Assembly (NCBI GenBank): GCA_020853835.1
Contig: JADYYC010000246.1
Location: forward strand, 1-10,556
Direction of reading: 5' to 3'
DNA: 10,556 nt
From: Anaerolineales bacterium
Lineage (GTDB): Bacteria > Chloroflexota > Anaerolineae > Anaerolineales > UBA4823
The notes beneath the pieces were generated by a model that saw nothing but the letters and a program-made list of their open reading frames with translations, had not been told where the DNA came from and ran no database searches. The stretch's first letter is position 1. Each line of letters begins with the position of its first letter. Both the position numbers and the translations under genes were made by a program. This document shows positions 1 through 7,085 of the stretch, piece by piece.

Positions 1-182
1 CAGGGCTGGATCAGGAAGACATCCTGGTCGCGCACGACTTCGTCGATCATGACGTGGATTTCGCTGTCGGGAAGGCGGCGGGTGGTCGATCTGCCCACGG
101 TGGTGCCGAGGATATTTGCGACCTCGATGGCTAGCTCAGGATGGGATGAACCGGAGAATATTCGTAACGGGTAGACAGACAT
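1..182 (-). CDS. prs: Ribose-phosphate pyrophosphokinase, N-terminal part (runs off left edge)
   Basis: PRPP synthetase transfers pyrophosphate from ATP to ribose 5-phosphate in the cytoplasm, giving the precursor for purines, pyrimidines, histidine, tryptophan and NAD. Only the first 60 codons are present. They start at the ATG whose complement is 180-182 and read MSVYPLRIFSGSSHPELAIE, then a segment ending RRLPDSEIHV and VVRDQDVFLIQP. This matches the family N-terminus: the LxxFSGxxxPELA opening, the R-F-x-D-G/S-E-I strand and the V-R-x-x-D-V-F-[IL]-[IV]-Q-P strand leading into the ATP-binding region. The catalytic loop and PRPP-binding motif lie outside the window. No clear Shine-Dalgarno sequence precedes the ATG; the start was chosen by family alignment. 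A consensus -10 box lies about 55 nt upstream, so it may be transcribed independently of the acylase gene 79 nt before it. Having LPDSE where the classical enzyme has FSDGE suggests a diverged branch. Confidence 0.87.
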   Translation of the reverse strand, partial: MSVYPLRIFSGSSHPELAIEVANILGTTVGRSTTRRLPDSEIHVMIDEVVRDQDVFLIQP

Positions 183-207
183 TTTTATATTGAGAGACGG
201 GTTGGTG

Positions 208-232
208 TCGGGTAGGTCGAGGGAAAACCCGA
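208..232 (-). repeat. Inverted repeat in the prs leader
   Basis: TCGGGT (227-232 read on the minus strand) and ACCCGA (208-213) form a perfect 6-bp stem with a 13-nt loop. It lies between the candidate prs -10 box and the prs start, so it would be in the 5' leader. It has no U-tract and is not a convincing intrinsic terminator. A regulatory role is only a possibility. Confidence 0.3.
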
Positions 233-236
233 GTCG

Positions 237-242
237 ATTATA
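237..242 (-). promoter_or_regulatory. Candidate -10 box for prs
   Basis: The minus strand reads TATAAT, an exact sigma-70-type -10 consensus, in the 79-nt gap between the acylase stop and the prs start. Transcription would begin near 230, leaving a leader of about 48 nt. No good -35 hexamer is found at 16-18 nt spacing and there is no TG extension, so the call rests on the -10 match and its position. Confidence 0.4.
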
Positions 243-261
243 CTCTACATTCCCAAAGGCG

Positions 262-2748
262 CTATCCCGGCTTCATGATAAAACGATGGGCGGTGTTTTT
301 GTCGACCAGGTTTCGCGAAAAGAGCATCGGGTGGTATCCGGAGTTAAACCAACCAGCGATCTGATCTTTGTAATGCGGACTGGCCGGGTTGCCGGACTGT
401 CCAGGCGCCAGCACCGAAACCGAATTATCCAGGTTGGATAAATCGACGATCATGCGGTAAACCGGCCCGACTACCTGGGCGCTGTCCAGGTTATGATAGC
501 TCGACCCGGTGGCCCAAACCGTCGTGTGGTCGCCGCCGATTGGGAACGGCCCCAGGTTGAACACGCTCCCCATGAGTGGGTTGGATCCCAGTGAATGTTG
601 AAACCTGAGTTGGTGGATTTTTCCCCACGCCCAATCCGTTGGCGCGGGGCCAAAACGCTGCTTGAGCTCTTGCAAGGTCAGCTCCAGCGCGGCAAAGATC
701 ACATCATCACGCGTTTCACCAGAGCCGAGGTCGAACCAGGGGGAGTCCGGCTTGTTGAGCTGGTCGCTCAGCCAGGGCAGCCAGCGTTCGCCGAACAACC
801 CAGTCTGCGCCAGGACGGGGGTCGGCCCCTTGCCCATAAAACGCGCCGTCAAATCCAGCTCAGCCGGGCGCGCGCCGGGTGCCGGCGCTTCTAAACTGTC
901 TGTCGAAACGACCTGATCTTTTCCCGGCGGATCGAGCTTATCCTTTAGCATCAATGCTGCGATCTTGCGGATCAGAACCTGGTAAATGGCGGCTTCAGGG
1001 CCGTCGGGCGACAACTTGCCATCCCAGTGATGGAGCAAATGAAGGATCTGGTGGGTTTCGGATTCTTCGCTGTGCGCTGAATCGTGCGTCCGCATGCCCG
1101 ATAAGACCTTGACGATATTGCGGGCGCTTGGCGAAATCTGGTCAAACTGCATATGCTTGATGAACGCGAGGTCGATCTTGTCCGCCTCGGGACGCTGGCT
1201 TTGATCCAGGATCATCTCGGTGATCCGTTGGGCGCGATCCCCCGAGATGGGTTCGAGCTCTAAATCGACGGGATAGCTCGCGTCGAAGACGCGCTGGTTG
1301 GCGGTTACGATGTATCCCTGTTCGGGGTTCTGGAGTTGGGGGAGTAGGTCGTAAGGGATATAGCCAGACCATTCGTACTCGTCTGTCCAGCCGGGCACGG
1401 GCGTGCGCCCGCGCCCTTTCTTGCGCAGCGGGATCTTTCCCGCCAGGACATAGCCGATGTCCCCGCCTGTATCGGCATAGACGATGTTTTGCGCGGGCGT
1501 GGCCCAGCTTTTCAAACCGCTCCTGAATTGCTCGGCATCCTTGGCCGCGGCGATGTTGAAGAGCGTTTCGATCATGTCGTCGGGGTCGAGGGCGGTCCAG
1601 CGTAACGCAACCGGCTGGTCTGCGCACAAATCTGGGGCAAGTTCGGTGATAATCGGACCGTGGCGAGTGATGATCACCTCATGTTGGACTGGCTCTTCGC
1701 CGTGGACATGGATCGTTTCATGCAGTACCTGGGCTTTTTCCCATTTGCCGTTGTATTCCGCTTCGACCTCGCCGGTTTCCGTCCGGCGCAGCCTTTCGAG
1801 GTAAAGATCCTGCACGTCTGGAAAGCCGTTGGTAAAGCCCCAGGCGACGTTCCCGTTATGACCCGACACCACCCCGGGGATTCCGGGGAACGTCACGCCC
1901 GCCAAGGTGACATCTGGTGCGCATAGATGATTCTCGTACCAGATCGCCGGCACCGAAATGCCCAGGTGCATGTCGTTCGCCAGATACGGCATGCCGGTTT
2001 GCGTGAGAGCTCCGGCAAGAACCCAGTTGTTGCTCCCCAGGCCGGCATACGGCGAGGGGCCGGAGAACGGCCTGGTTTGGTTGACGCGCTCCAGCACGTC
2101 GTAGTTCAACTTGGAGTAATCTGTCCCCGGGGGGATGATGTAGGGCCAGCGGGCGAGGTGGGGCGCCTCCAACTCGGCGGCTTTTTCGGGGCCCAGCCGG
2201 GCGATCAATTGGGCGCGCAGCAATTCGGCTTCCCAGTTCACGCTCAGACTCCAGGCCATCATCTTGATCCAGCCCAGTGTGTCAGCCACTCTCCAGGGCT
2301 CGGGTCGATATTTTAGCAGGGCAATCTCAACCGGCAGTTTTCTACGCTTAATAAAGACGTTGATGCCGTTGGCGTAGTTACGCAGATAATTCCTGGCCGA
2401 TTCGCTCAGCAGCGTCTCTTCGAAATCCGCAACTTTCTGGAGAGTTAGCGTCCTCATCCAGCGGTCGAGCGGAAGCGTAACCGGCCCTAGAATTTCGGAT
2501 AGCCTGCCGGCGACGAGGCGGCGTTGAAATTCCATCTGCCAGAAGCGGTCTTGGGCGTGCGTAAAACCCTGCGCAAAGAACAGGTCGTTGGCATTTTTCG
2601 CATAGATATGGGGAACGCCCCAGCGGTCGCGTAAAATCTCGACCGGGCCATCCAGACCGGAGATCTTGATGTGCCCGTCGATCTTAGGGAGACGTGACCA
2701 GGCCATCAGCCTTATAATGGGGCGCAAGATAGAGCTGGATATGCTCAT
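262..2748 (-). CDS. Penicillin acylase family protein (peptidase S45, Ntn hydrolase)
   Basis: An 828-residue member of the S45 family, whose precursors cleave themselves into alpha and beta chains and hydrolyse amide bonds of acylated substrates (beta-lactams, acyl-homoserine lactones, other N-acyl amines). The substrate here cannot be told. The N-terminal family signature GVPHIYA...FAQGF.HAQDRFWQME lies near residues 44-73. The nucleophile is Ser239 of GLGSNNW (codon 2032-2034), which becomes residue 1 of the beta chain. Asn484 in TANQR fits the oxyanion-hole Asn, and GDRAQRI follows. I chose the ATG at 2748 over the TTG at 2769 because AAGGAGG sits 7 nt before it. No classical cleavable signal peptide is visible, only a short hydrophobic/basic start (SILRPIIRLMAW), so export is uncertain. 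It lies 13 nt after the MFS gene, suggesting coupled expression. Family certain, role unknown. Confidence 0.93.
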   Translation of the reverse strand: MSISSSILRPIIRLMAWSRLPKIDGHIKISGLDGPVEILRDRWGVPHIYAKNANDLFFAQGFTHAQDRFWQMEFQRRLVAGRLSEILGPVTLPLDRWMRTLTLQKVADFEETLLSESARNYLRNYANGINVFIKRRKLPVEIALLKYRPEPWRVADTLGWIKMMAWSLSVNWEAELLRAQLIARLGPEKAAELEAPHLARWPYIIPPGTDYSKLNYDVLERVNQTRPFSGPSPYAGLGSNNWVLAGALTQTGMPYLANDMHLGISVPAIWYENHLCAPDVTLAGVTFPGIPGVVSGHNGNVAWGFTNGFPDVQDLYLERLRRTETGEVEAEYNGKWEKAQVLHETIHVHGEEPVQHEVIITRHGPIITELAPDLCADQPVALRWTALDPDDMIETLFNIAAAKDAEQFRSGLKSWATPAQNIVYADTGGDIGYVLAGKIPLRKKGRGRTPVPGWTDEYEWSGYIPYDLLPQLQNPEQGYIVTANQRVFDASYPVDLELEPISGDRAQRITEMILDQSQRPEADKIDLAFIKHMQFDQISPSARNIVKVLSGMRTHDSAHSEESETHQILHLLHHWDGKLSPDGPEAAIYQVLIRKIAALMLKDKLDPPGKDQVVSTDSLEAPAPGARPAELDLTARFMGKGPTPVLAQTGLFGERWLPWLSDQLNKPDSPWFDLGSGETRDDVIFAALELTLQELKQRFGPAPTDWAWGKIHQLRFQHSLGSNPLMGSVFNLGPFPIGGDHTTVWATGSSYHNLDSAQVVGPVYRMIVDLSNLDNSVSVLAPGQSGNPASPHYKDQIAGWFNSGYHPMLFSRNLVDKNTAHRFIMKPG

Positions 2749-2755
2749 TGATAAG

Positions 2756-2762
2756 CCTCCTT
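2756..2762 (-). promoter_or_regulatory. Strong ribosome-binding site deciding the acylase start
   Basis: The minus strand reads AAGGAGG, 7 nt upstream of the ATG at 2748. Its first base is the last base of the MFS stop codon TGA (2762-2764). A ribosome terminating on the exporter message would thus sit on the acylase Shine-Dalgarno sequence. It also rules out the TTG at 2769, which lies upstream of this site. Confidence 0.8.
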
Positions 2763-3997
2763 CACTCAATGTGGCGGATTATCGGCGCAAAGATGGCGAT
2801 CAAGGCTGCAAATAACAACAGCACCAGACAGGAAAAGACCAGCGCGGTCGGTTCGGACGTATGGTCGGCGATCTGGCCGAGCAGCAATGACCCGACCGGT
2901 ATCAATCCGAAGAAGACGAGGCTGAAAATGCTCATCACCCTGCCGCGAAATTCATCGGCGACATAGGTTTGAACGACGGCATTTGCCAGGTTCATGATCA
3001 GCATTAGCGCCGCTCCTGCCCCGCACAACGTGATTAAAGCGAATGGTACCTGCCGGATGAAGGAAAAGCCCAGCAGGATCAGGGGAAACATGAAGGTGCC
3101 GATGGTCATCAGCTTCCCGCGGTAGTTGAACCTGCCTAGCGCGGCGATTGAAAGGGCTCCAATCAACGCGCCAAAACCCCTGGCGGAATTCAGCAGGCCA
3201 TTTGTGGCGGCGTCGCCTCCCAGAACTTCTACTGCCCAGGCCGGGAGCAAGGTGACAAACGCAAACCCGAACATGCCAGTGACGCCCACTATGGCGATGA
3301 CCGTTCGAATCGGTTTCGACTGGATCGTATAGCGAATCCCCTCGCGCAGTTCAGCGATTGCGGATCGGTTGCTTGATTTAGGGGCGAATTCAGGGAGTTT
3401 CATAAGCCAGAGCGAGGCGATGACCGCCGTGAAGCTCAACCCGTTGATGGTGAAGCACCAGGCCGGCCCCACCGCGGCATAGACCAACCCGGCCGCGGCC
3501 GGCCCAACGATCGCGGCGGTGTTGAACATCATCCCGTTCAGCGCGATGGCGTTGGTGAGATCGTCCCGGTCGACCAGCTCGGGCGCAAGCGCGAGGCGGG
3601 CGGGTGCGTCGAACGCATTGGTTATTCCCAGGATAAACGCCAGAACGATAATGTGCCAGGGGCGGACAACCCCGCTGAAGTTCAGCCCGGCCATGATAAA
3701 CGCCAGGATCATCATAACCGATTGGGTGACGATAAGCAGGCTGCGGCGCGGCACCCGGTCGGTCATCACGCCGCCGATGAGCATGAAGATCCAGCTTGGC
3801 ATCCCGGCGGCAAAGCCAACATACCCAAGAAAAGCCGGGGAGTGGGTGAGCTCATAAACTAGAAAACCCTCCGTGGTGCTCTGCATCCAGGTGCCAAACA
3901 ACGAAACGATCTGGCCGATAAACCACAGGCGATAGTTTGGGTACTTTAATGCTATAAACGTTAGTTCCAGTCTGTTGAGCGATCTGGCTGTCTGCAT
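2762..3997 (-). CDS. MFS transporter, MFS_3/EntS-like exporter
   Basis: A 411-residue inner-membrane protein of the major facilitator superfamily, within the usual 400-420 range with 12 membrane segments. The N-terminal stretch with ALKYPNYRLWFIGQIVSLFG (residues 16-35) and then TWMQS is typical of the MFS_3 (enterobactin exporter/transmembrane secretion effector) group. The cytoplasmic loop-2 motif A appears as GGVMTDRVPRR (75-85), with the Asp-Arg pair needed for the conformational switch. NAFDAPAR..L.PELV in the middle of the N-half is also characteristic. Such proteins export small molecules by proton antiport; the substrate is unknown. It is followed 13 nt later by the acylase gene, so transported compound and acylase substrate may be related (inference). 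The ATG at 3997 has no obvious Shine-Dalgarno sequence but gives the expected N-terminus. The 229-nt spacer upstream shows no convincing promoter. Confidence 0.92.
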   Translation of the reverse strand: MQTARSLNRLELTFIALKYPNYRLWFIGQIVSLFGTWMQSTTEGFLVYELTHSPAFLGYVGFAAGMPSWIFMLIGGVMTDRVPRRSLLIVTQSVMMILAFIMAGLNFSGVVRPWHIIVLAFILGITNAFDAPARLALAPELVDRDDLTNAIALNGMMFNTAAIVGPAAAGLVYAAVGPAWCFTINGLSFTAVIASLWLMKLPEFAPKSSNRSAIAELREGIRYTIQSKPIRTVIAIVGVTGMFGFAFVTLLPAWAVEVLGGDAATNGLLNSARGFGALIGALSIAALGRFNYRGKLMTIGTFMFPLILLGFSFIRQVPFALITLCGAGAALMLIMNLANAVVQTYVADEFRGRVMSIFSLVFFGLIPVGSLLLGQIADHTSEPTALVFSCLVLLLFAALIAIFAPIIRHIE

Positions 3998-4150
3998 GTT
4001 CGGGATATTTATTCGAAGACGGGTTATTTAGGATTTTTCTCGTGCGTATCTGCGAGCGGGCCGGTGAGGGGTAGGTGTCTCATTATGGCGACCTCGTGCA
4101 GGCAGCACGCCAGCGGACGAACTTAGGATGGGGCGGCAGCCAATCCATGA

Positions 4151-4180
4151 ACAGGCAGGACCCCTGCGGGTTCTGCCTGT
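4151..4180. repeat. 13-bp hairpin in the spacer after lipoprotein D
   Basis: Arms ACAGGCAGGACCC (4151-4163) and GGGTTCTGCCTGT (4168-4180) enclose the 4-nt loop CTGC. Read as plus-strand RNA all 13 positions pair (one G-U); as minus-strand RNA the same position is an A-C mismatch. It begins 46 nt after the stop of lipoprotein D in the 229-nt spacer (3998-4226) before the MFS gene. It could end that transcript, but no U-run follows on either strand, so it could equally be a dispersed palindromic repeat or an mRNA 3'-end stabiliser. The rest of the spacer holds only a weak 5-bp hairpin (4095-4109). Confidence 0.5.
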
Positions 4181-4226
4181 CAAAGGAAAGGATTCCCATC
4201 GAGGAGGGGAATAAGAATGATCTGCA

Positions 4227-5531
4227 TTAATGAACGATGCGCGGCCCGACCCAAACCGCCTGGTTTTCATTGGAATTGTTGTTAGCCTGTACTCTGAAAA
4301 TAAACGAGACATACCTGCCGCTTAAGCCCAGGCTAGCCAGGTCGAGGTTTATATCGGTCAGGGTACCGGTATAGGTTTTGTTGTAGGTTACGGAATCCTC
4401 CGTAACGTTATGGTTTGGCGGTGTGATCACCCGGTAGCGCAGTTCGAAAGTGACATCGCAGTTATTGGCGCCGCTGAGGCAGCCGATCTGAGCCACAAAA
4501 TGGTCGCCGCTGAAAACGATCATGGCGGGGAAGAACCCCTGGATGATCCCGCCCGGCGCCCTGGGTGGGATGGTCCACAGGCCGGTGAACCCGGTGATTT
4601 CACCCGATTCCATTTTTGGGTTGTTCAGCGGGCGGACGAAACCCAGCGGGTTGCCCGGTTTGTTCCCACAGCGGAGGTTGGTCACCGCGCTATTTTCGAC
4701 GCGGATCCGGTTGCGAACCAGGCGCGCGTTGCTTTGATATTGGGCGGTACAACCCCTCGAAGCAAAGTCATATTTCACGGTTGGAGGCGAATTGGACACG
4801 TTGACGCTGACCTCGAATGGCTTAGAGCCATCGTTTCCAAAGCGCTCCTTGTCGGCGATGAAAACCCACTCACTGGTAAAACTGCCCTCTGTGCTGGGGG
4901 TTTTCAATTCAACGTCGAGATCGATCGTGTCTCCCGGCCGGACGCGCTGGTCTATCTCGACCCGAGTGCCGAACAACGGATCGGAGTTGCGAACCGGACG
5001 GAAGACGACGTTTCGATTCCAGGTACAAGAGCCTGTGTTTTGAATGCGCCAGACCTTTTCAAAAGTCTGGTTGGTGGGCAGCCATTGCCCGTCTGGGATA
5101 GTGATGTGGCGGATGAGCCGGGCTGCAAGGCATGGTACGGCCGGTTTGCCCCCTCCGCCGCCTCCGCCGCCGCCACCGCCGCCAGGTATCCAGGGGGTGA
5201 CCGATGGTATCAGTGTGGCGGTGTCCGTAGGCTGTGGCGTGTGGGTTGGGATAGCCGTGAGCATCGGAATTGGGGTGTTCGTCTCGGTCGGCGTATTGGT
5301 GATAGTTGGCGTATCCGAGGGTACCGGAGTGTCGGTGGGGGGCGCGGGCGAAAAGGTGGGCGTCGCAGACAGCGCGGCAGAAGTGCGCATGACGACCAGG
5401 GTGCGCTCGGCCAGGGTTTCAGCGGCGCCCGGCGCACTCGGAGCGCTGGGGCCAGCAGATACCCCACAGGCAATGATCACCAGCAGCGAAATCATCGAAA
5501 TGAGCGCCAGGCGCGTGTTTTGTGTGTTCAT
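4227..5531 (-). CDS. Lipoprotein D: NBR1-type Ig-like domain plus C-terminal beta-rich domain
   Basis: A 434-residue predicted lipoprotein. A hydrophobic segment (8-21) ends in lipobox IIAC with Cys22, so the mature protein should be lipid-anchored outside the membrane. A Thr/Pro-rich spacer (about 56-115) and 12 consecutive glycines (117-128) lead to an NBR1/FW-type Ig-like domain (about 134-247). Its hallmarks are FEKVWRIQNTGSCTW, PGDTIDL and EWVF; Cys134 and Cys169 probably form its disulfide. A further Cys-containing domain (about 255-434; Cys261, 288, 351, 358) resembles the region that follows this domain in other Anaerolineae proteins, from memory, and has no known function. GGAGG lies 4 nt before the ATG. 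It shares a post-lipobox segment (TLAxRTLV) with lipoprotein A. It has its own candidate promoter, separate from the A-B-C unit. A binding or cell-surface role is inference. Confidence 0.88.
   Translation of the reverse strand: MNTQNTRLALISMISLLVIIACGVSAGPSAPSAPGAAETLAERTLVVMRTSAALSATPTFSPAPPTDTPVPSDTPTITNTPTETNTPIPMLTAIPTHTPQPTDTATLIPSVTPWIPGGGGGGGGGGGGKPAVPCLAARLIRHITIPDGQWLPTNQTFEKVWRIQNTGSCTWNRNVVFRPVRNSDPLFGTRVEIDQRVRPGDTIDLDVELKTPSTEGSFTSEWVFIADKERFGNDGSKPFEVSVNVSNSPPTVKYDFASRGCTAQYQSNARLVRNRIRVENSAVTNLRCGNKPGNPLGFVRPLNNPKMESGEITGFTGLWTIPPRAPGGIIQGFFPAMIVFSGDHFVAQIGCLSGANNCDVTFELRYRVITPPNHNVTEDSVTYNKTYTGTLTDINLDLASLGLSGRYVSFIFRVQANNNSNENQAVWVGPRIVH
5148..5183 (-). repeat. Twelve-codon poly-glycine tract in lipoprotein D
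   Basis: Twelve GGN codons in a row (9 GGC, GGT, GGA and GGG mixes) encode residues 117-128 between the Thr/Pro spacer and the Ig-like domain. Mixed third bases show it is not a pure trinucleotide microsatellite, although GGC runs could still slip. It probably acts as a flexible hinge. Confidence 0.85.
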
Positions 5532-5566
5532 AGATCCTCCAAAACCCTCCCGTTCTGATTAATCTT

Positions 5567-5595
5567 AGTATAGACAAAAATCTTCCCAACTGCAA
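5567..5595 (-). promoter_or_regulatory. Candidate promoter for lipoprotein D
   Basis: On the minus strand TTGCAG (5590-5595) and TATACT (5567-5572) are separated by 17 nt. The -10 matches 5 of 6 consensus bases, the -35 only 3 of 6. Transcription would begin near 5560, about 29 nt before the ATG. Most of the element lies inside the hairpin at 5574-5618. Confidence 0.45.
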
Positions 5596-5618
5596 GGGGT
5601 AGTTGGGAAAATTTTTGT
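5574..5618. terminator. Large bidirectional terminator-like hairpin between lipoproteins C and D
   Basis: Arms 5574-5591 and 5601-5618 give an 18-bp stem with a single mismatch (C5582 against A5610) and a 9-nt loop. On the minus strand the 3' arm ends in a five-T run (GATTTTTGT), as in an intrinsic terminator. The first bases, AGACAAAAA (5572-5580), can pair instead with TTTTTGTCT at 5626-5634, so an alternative longer fold exists. Confidence 0.6.
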
Positions 5619-5639
5619 AAAAAACTTTTTGTCTGTAAA

Positions 5640-5658
5640 ACTGATTTCACGAATCAGT
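5640..5658 (-). terminator. Intrinsic terminator of the lipoprotein A-B-C unit
   Basis: On the minus strand ACTGATT (5658-5652), a 5-nt loop and AATCAGT (5646-5640) form a perfect 7-bp stem running into TTTA. It starts 16 nt after the stop of lipoprotein C. The stem is AT-rich, so it may be weak; the larger hairpin just downstream could back it up. Confidence 0.6.
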
Positions 5659-5674
5659 CATTGGCGCAGTGTGC

Positions 5675-6340
5675 TCAGCCCGATGTGGGCTTTGGCGTTG
5701 GTTTGATTTGGATGATCACGGAGATCGGCTGGTCGCCATTGGCTCCAAAACCGAACAGGGTGCCCTGGGGGTCGCTCAGGACCCAGTTGCTGCTCGAGGC
5801 GCTCGTATCGGCTGGCGCGACGAGGTTTAGGTGAATCTCCACGGTTTCTCCGGGGCTGACCTGCTGCGGCAGCTCAACTTGGTCGGGCCCGTTCATTTTG
5901 TCCCCCGAAAAGAAACGCAGCGCATAGGCATCGGTCCAGGTACACGTGCCAACGTTCTTGATCAGCCAGATCTTCGCAAATGCCTGGCCTCCCTTGAGCA
6001 TCGTGTTATCGGAGATCGACAGGTGGCTTATTAATTCAGCCTTGTTGGTGCATGAAGGGGTGGGCGAAGCCGCGCCCGGGGATGTCTCAGACAGGTTGAC
6101 AGAGGGGGTATTGGTGGGTGGGAGAAGCGCGACAACAGTTGGCGTCGCAGTTGATCGTGATTCCTGGGCCGCTTCAGTTGACAGGTTCCCCGCATCTAAG
6201 TTGAGGATACGGACGACAACCGGGGTAAAGGTTGTCTGTCCGGGGGGAGAATTTGTCCCATTTGATGCACAACCGGACACGGCTATTAAAAAAAGCACGC
6301 TCAACGCCAAATACTGGCGCAAGAGGGTTCTCGAAGTCAT
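5675..6340 (-). CDS. Lipoprotein C: single NBR1-type Ig-like domain
   Basis: A 221-residue predicted lipoprotein with signal peptide and lipobox VSGC (Cys24), a low-complexity Thr/Ser/Pro spacer (about 30-95) and one NBR1/FW Ig-like domain (about 97-212). Diagnostic residues are Cys97, the segment FAKIWLIKNVGTCTW (121-135), SPGETVEIHLNLVAP and SNWVL. Cys97 and Cys133 probably pair. The fourth conserved Trp of FW domains is Ser here. I chose the ATG at 6340 over a TTG at 6397 because the longer form adds a polar stretch ahead of the signal peptide and overlaps lipoprotein B. The start lies 43 nt after the stop of B and a terminator follows 16 nt after its own stop, making it the last gene of the A-B-C unit. 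It is most similar to B (CTNxA...HLSxSDNT), suggesting tandem duplication. Function unknown. Confidence 0.87.
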   Translation of the reverse strand: MTSRTLLRQYLALSVLFLIAVSGCASNGTNSPPGQTTFTPVVVRILNLDAGNLSTEAAQESRSTATPTVVALLPPTNTPSVNLSETSPGAASPTPSCTNKAELISHLSISDNTMLKGGQAFAKIWLIKNVGTCTWTDAYALRFFSGDKMNGPDQVELPQQVSPGETVEIHLNLVAPADTSASSSNWVLSDPQGTLFGFGANGDQPISVIIQIKPTPKPTSG

Positions 6341-6383
6341 CGTATCACTCGCTGACTGGCGCGACGCGCCAGATGGTGGGTTA

Positions 6384-7025
6384 TCAGCCGCAGGCAAATG
6401 TTTCCCTGCGCTCGTTCACCTTGATTGGCTCTACAACCACGATCGCAGAGAAGGGTTGGTTTGCGGCATCGCCGGCGCCAAACATGTTACCGAAAGGGTC
6501 TTTTAACATCCAATGACCGGTATAAGTATCGGGTTGCATCGGCGTGACAAGAGCCACTTGAATGTCGATCGTTTCGCCCGGCTTCACTTCATGATTGAGC
6601 GGTGTCTCAGAAGTGGAGTTGAAACTGGCGCCGCTTTGAAAGACAAAGGCGTAATCGGTTGTCCAGGTACACGTACCGATATTTTTTATGCGCCAGACCT
6701 TGGCGAAGTATACCCCAGGCTGGAGCTTTGTGTTATCGGAGACGGATAAATGGCGCACAAATTGCGCCTGGTTGGTGCAGACCTGGATCGTCGAGGTGGG
6801 CGTGGGCGTGACAGTCGCGGCTTCGGTTGCAGGCGGCTTTTCGGTAAAGGTCGAAGTAGGGGGCAGCGCTTCCGTGAGGGTTGGAAACGGAGAATTTGTC
6901 GGGGTGGCCGGGTTAGCGGGAGATGGGGTTGTATTTGCCTGGAGGGCGCTGACATCGGCTTGATCGGGAGCTGCGCAGGCGCTTAACAAGAACACACACA
7001 CCAATAAAAGAATTATTCGATTCAT
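6384..7025 (-). CDS. Lipoprotein B: single NBR1-type Ig-like domain
   Basis: A 213-residue predicted lipoprotein with a compact signal peptide and lipobox LSAC (Cys17), a Thr/Pro-rich spacer (about 32-78) of the kind that spans a cell wall, and one NBR1/FW Ig-like domain (about 83-198). Key residues are Cys83, FAKVWRIKNIGTCTW (107-121), KPGETIDIQVALVTP and GHWMLKDPFG. Cys83-Cys119 is the likely disulfide. The protein ends in a basic stretch and ACG, leaving an extra Cys two residues from the end. GAAGGA (7033-7038) lies 7 nt before the ATG at 7025; an out-of-frame ATG starts 4 nt earlier and is ignored. It lies 60 nt after lipoprotein A with no terminator between, and 43 nt before C. Closest to C in sequence. 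Role unknown. Confidence 0.88.
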   Translation of the reverse strand: MNRIILLLVCVFLLSACAAPDQADVSALQANTTPSPANPATPTNSPFPTLTEALPPTSTFTEKPPATEAATVTPTPTSTIQVCTNQAQFVRHLSVSDNTKLQPGVYFAKVWRIKNIGTCTWTTDYAFVFQSGASFNSTSETPLNHEVKPGETIDIQVALVTPMQPDTYTGHWMLKDPFGNMFGAGDAANQPFSAIVVVEPIKVNERRETFACG

Positions 7026-7085
7026 CCATTAATCCTTCACTACCAGTTTTAGTCGCCGGCGATACACGCCAGCCAGCTATTTCTT

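Noticed and set aside
184..189. TATAAA directly before the prs ATG as a leaderless promoter
   Set aside because: Only one base separates it from the ATG, so transcription would begin inside the coding sequence; the TATAAT at 237-242 is better placed.
4082..4087. CATAAT as a -10 box for the MFS gene
   Set aside because: There is no acceptable -35 at 16-18 nt and no TG extension; one near-match hexamer in a 229-nt spacer is expected by chance.
4028..4312. 94-codon minus-strand open frame overlapping the end of lipoprotein D
   Set aside because: It overlaps a convincing gene in another frame by 86 nt, is Arg/Pro-rich without motif, contains the 13-bp hairpin and has no ribosome-binding site.
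5148..5183. Poly-GGN run as a CRISPR-like or tandem satellite array
   Set aside because: There are no spacers and codon third positions are mixed; it is simply coding sequence for a glycine linker.
4410..5558. 382-codon plus-strand open frame opposite lipoprotein D
   Set aside because: It mirrors the minus-strand gene, including translation of the Thr/Pro linker and Gly run into low-complexity sequence; no family resemblance and no start signal. The minus frame has signal peptide, domain and RBS.
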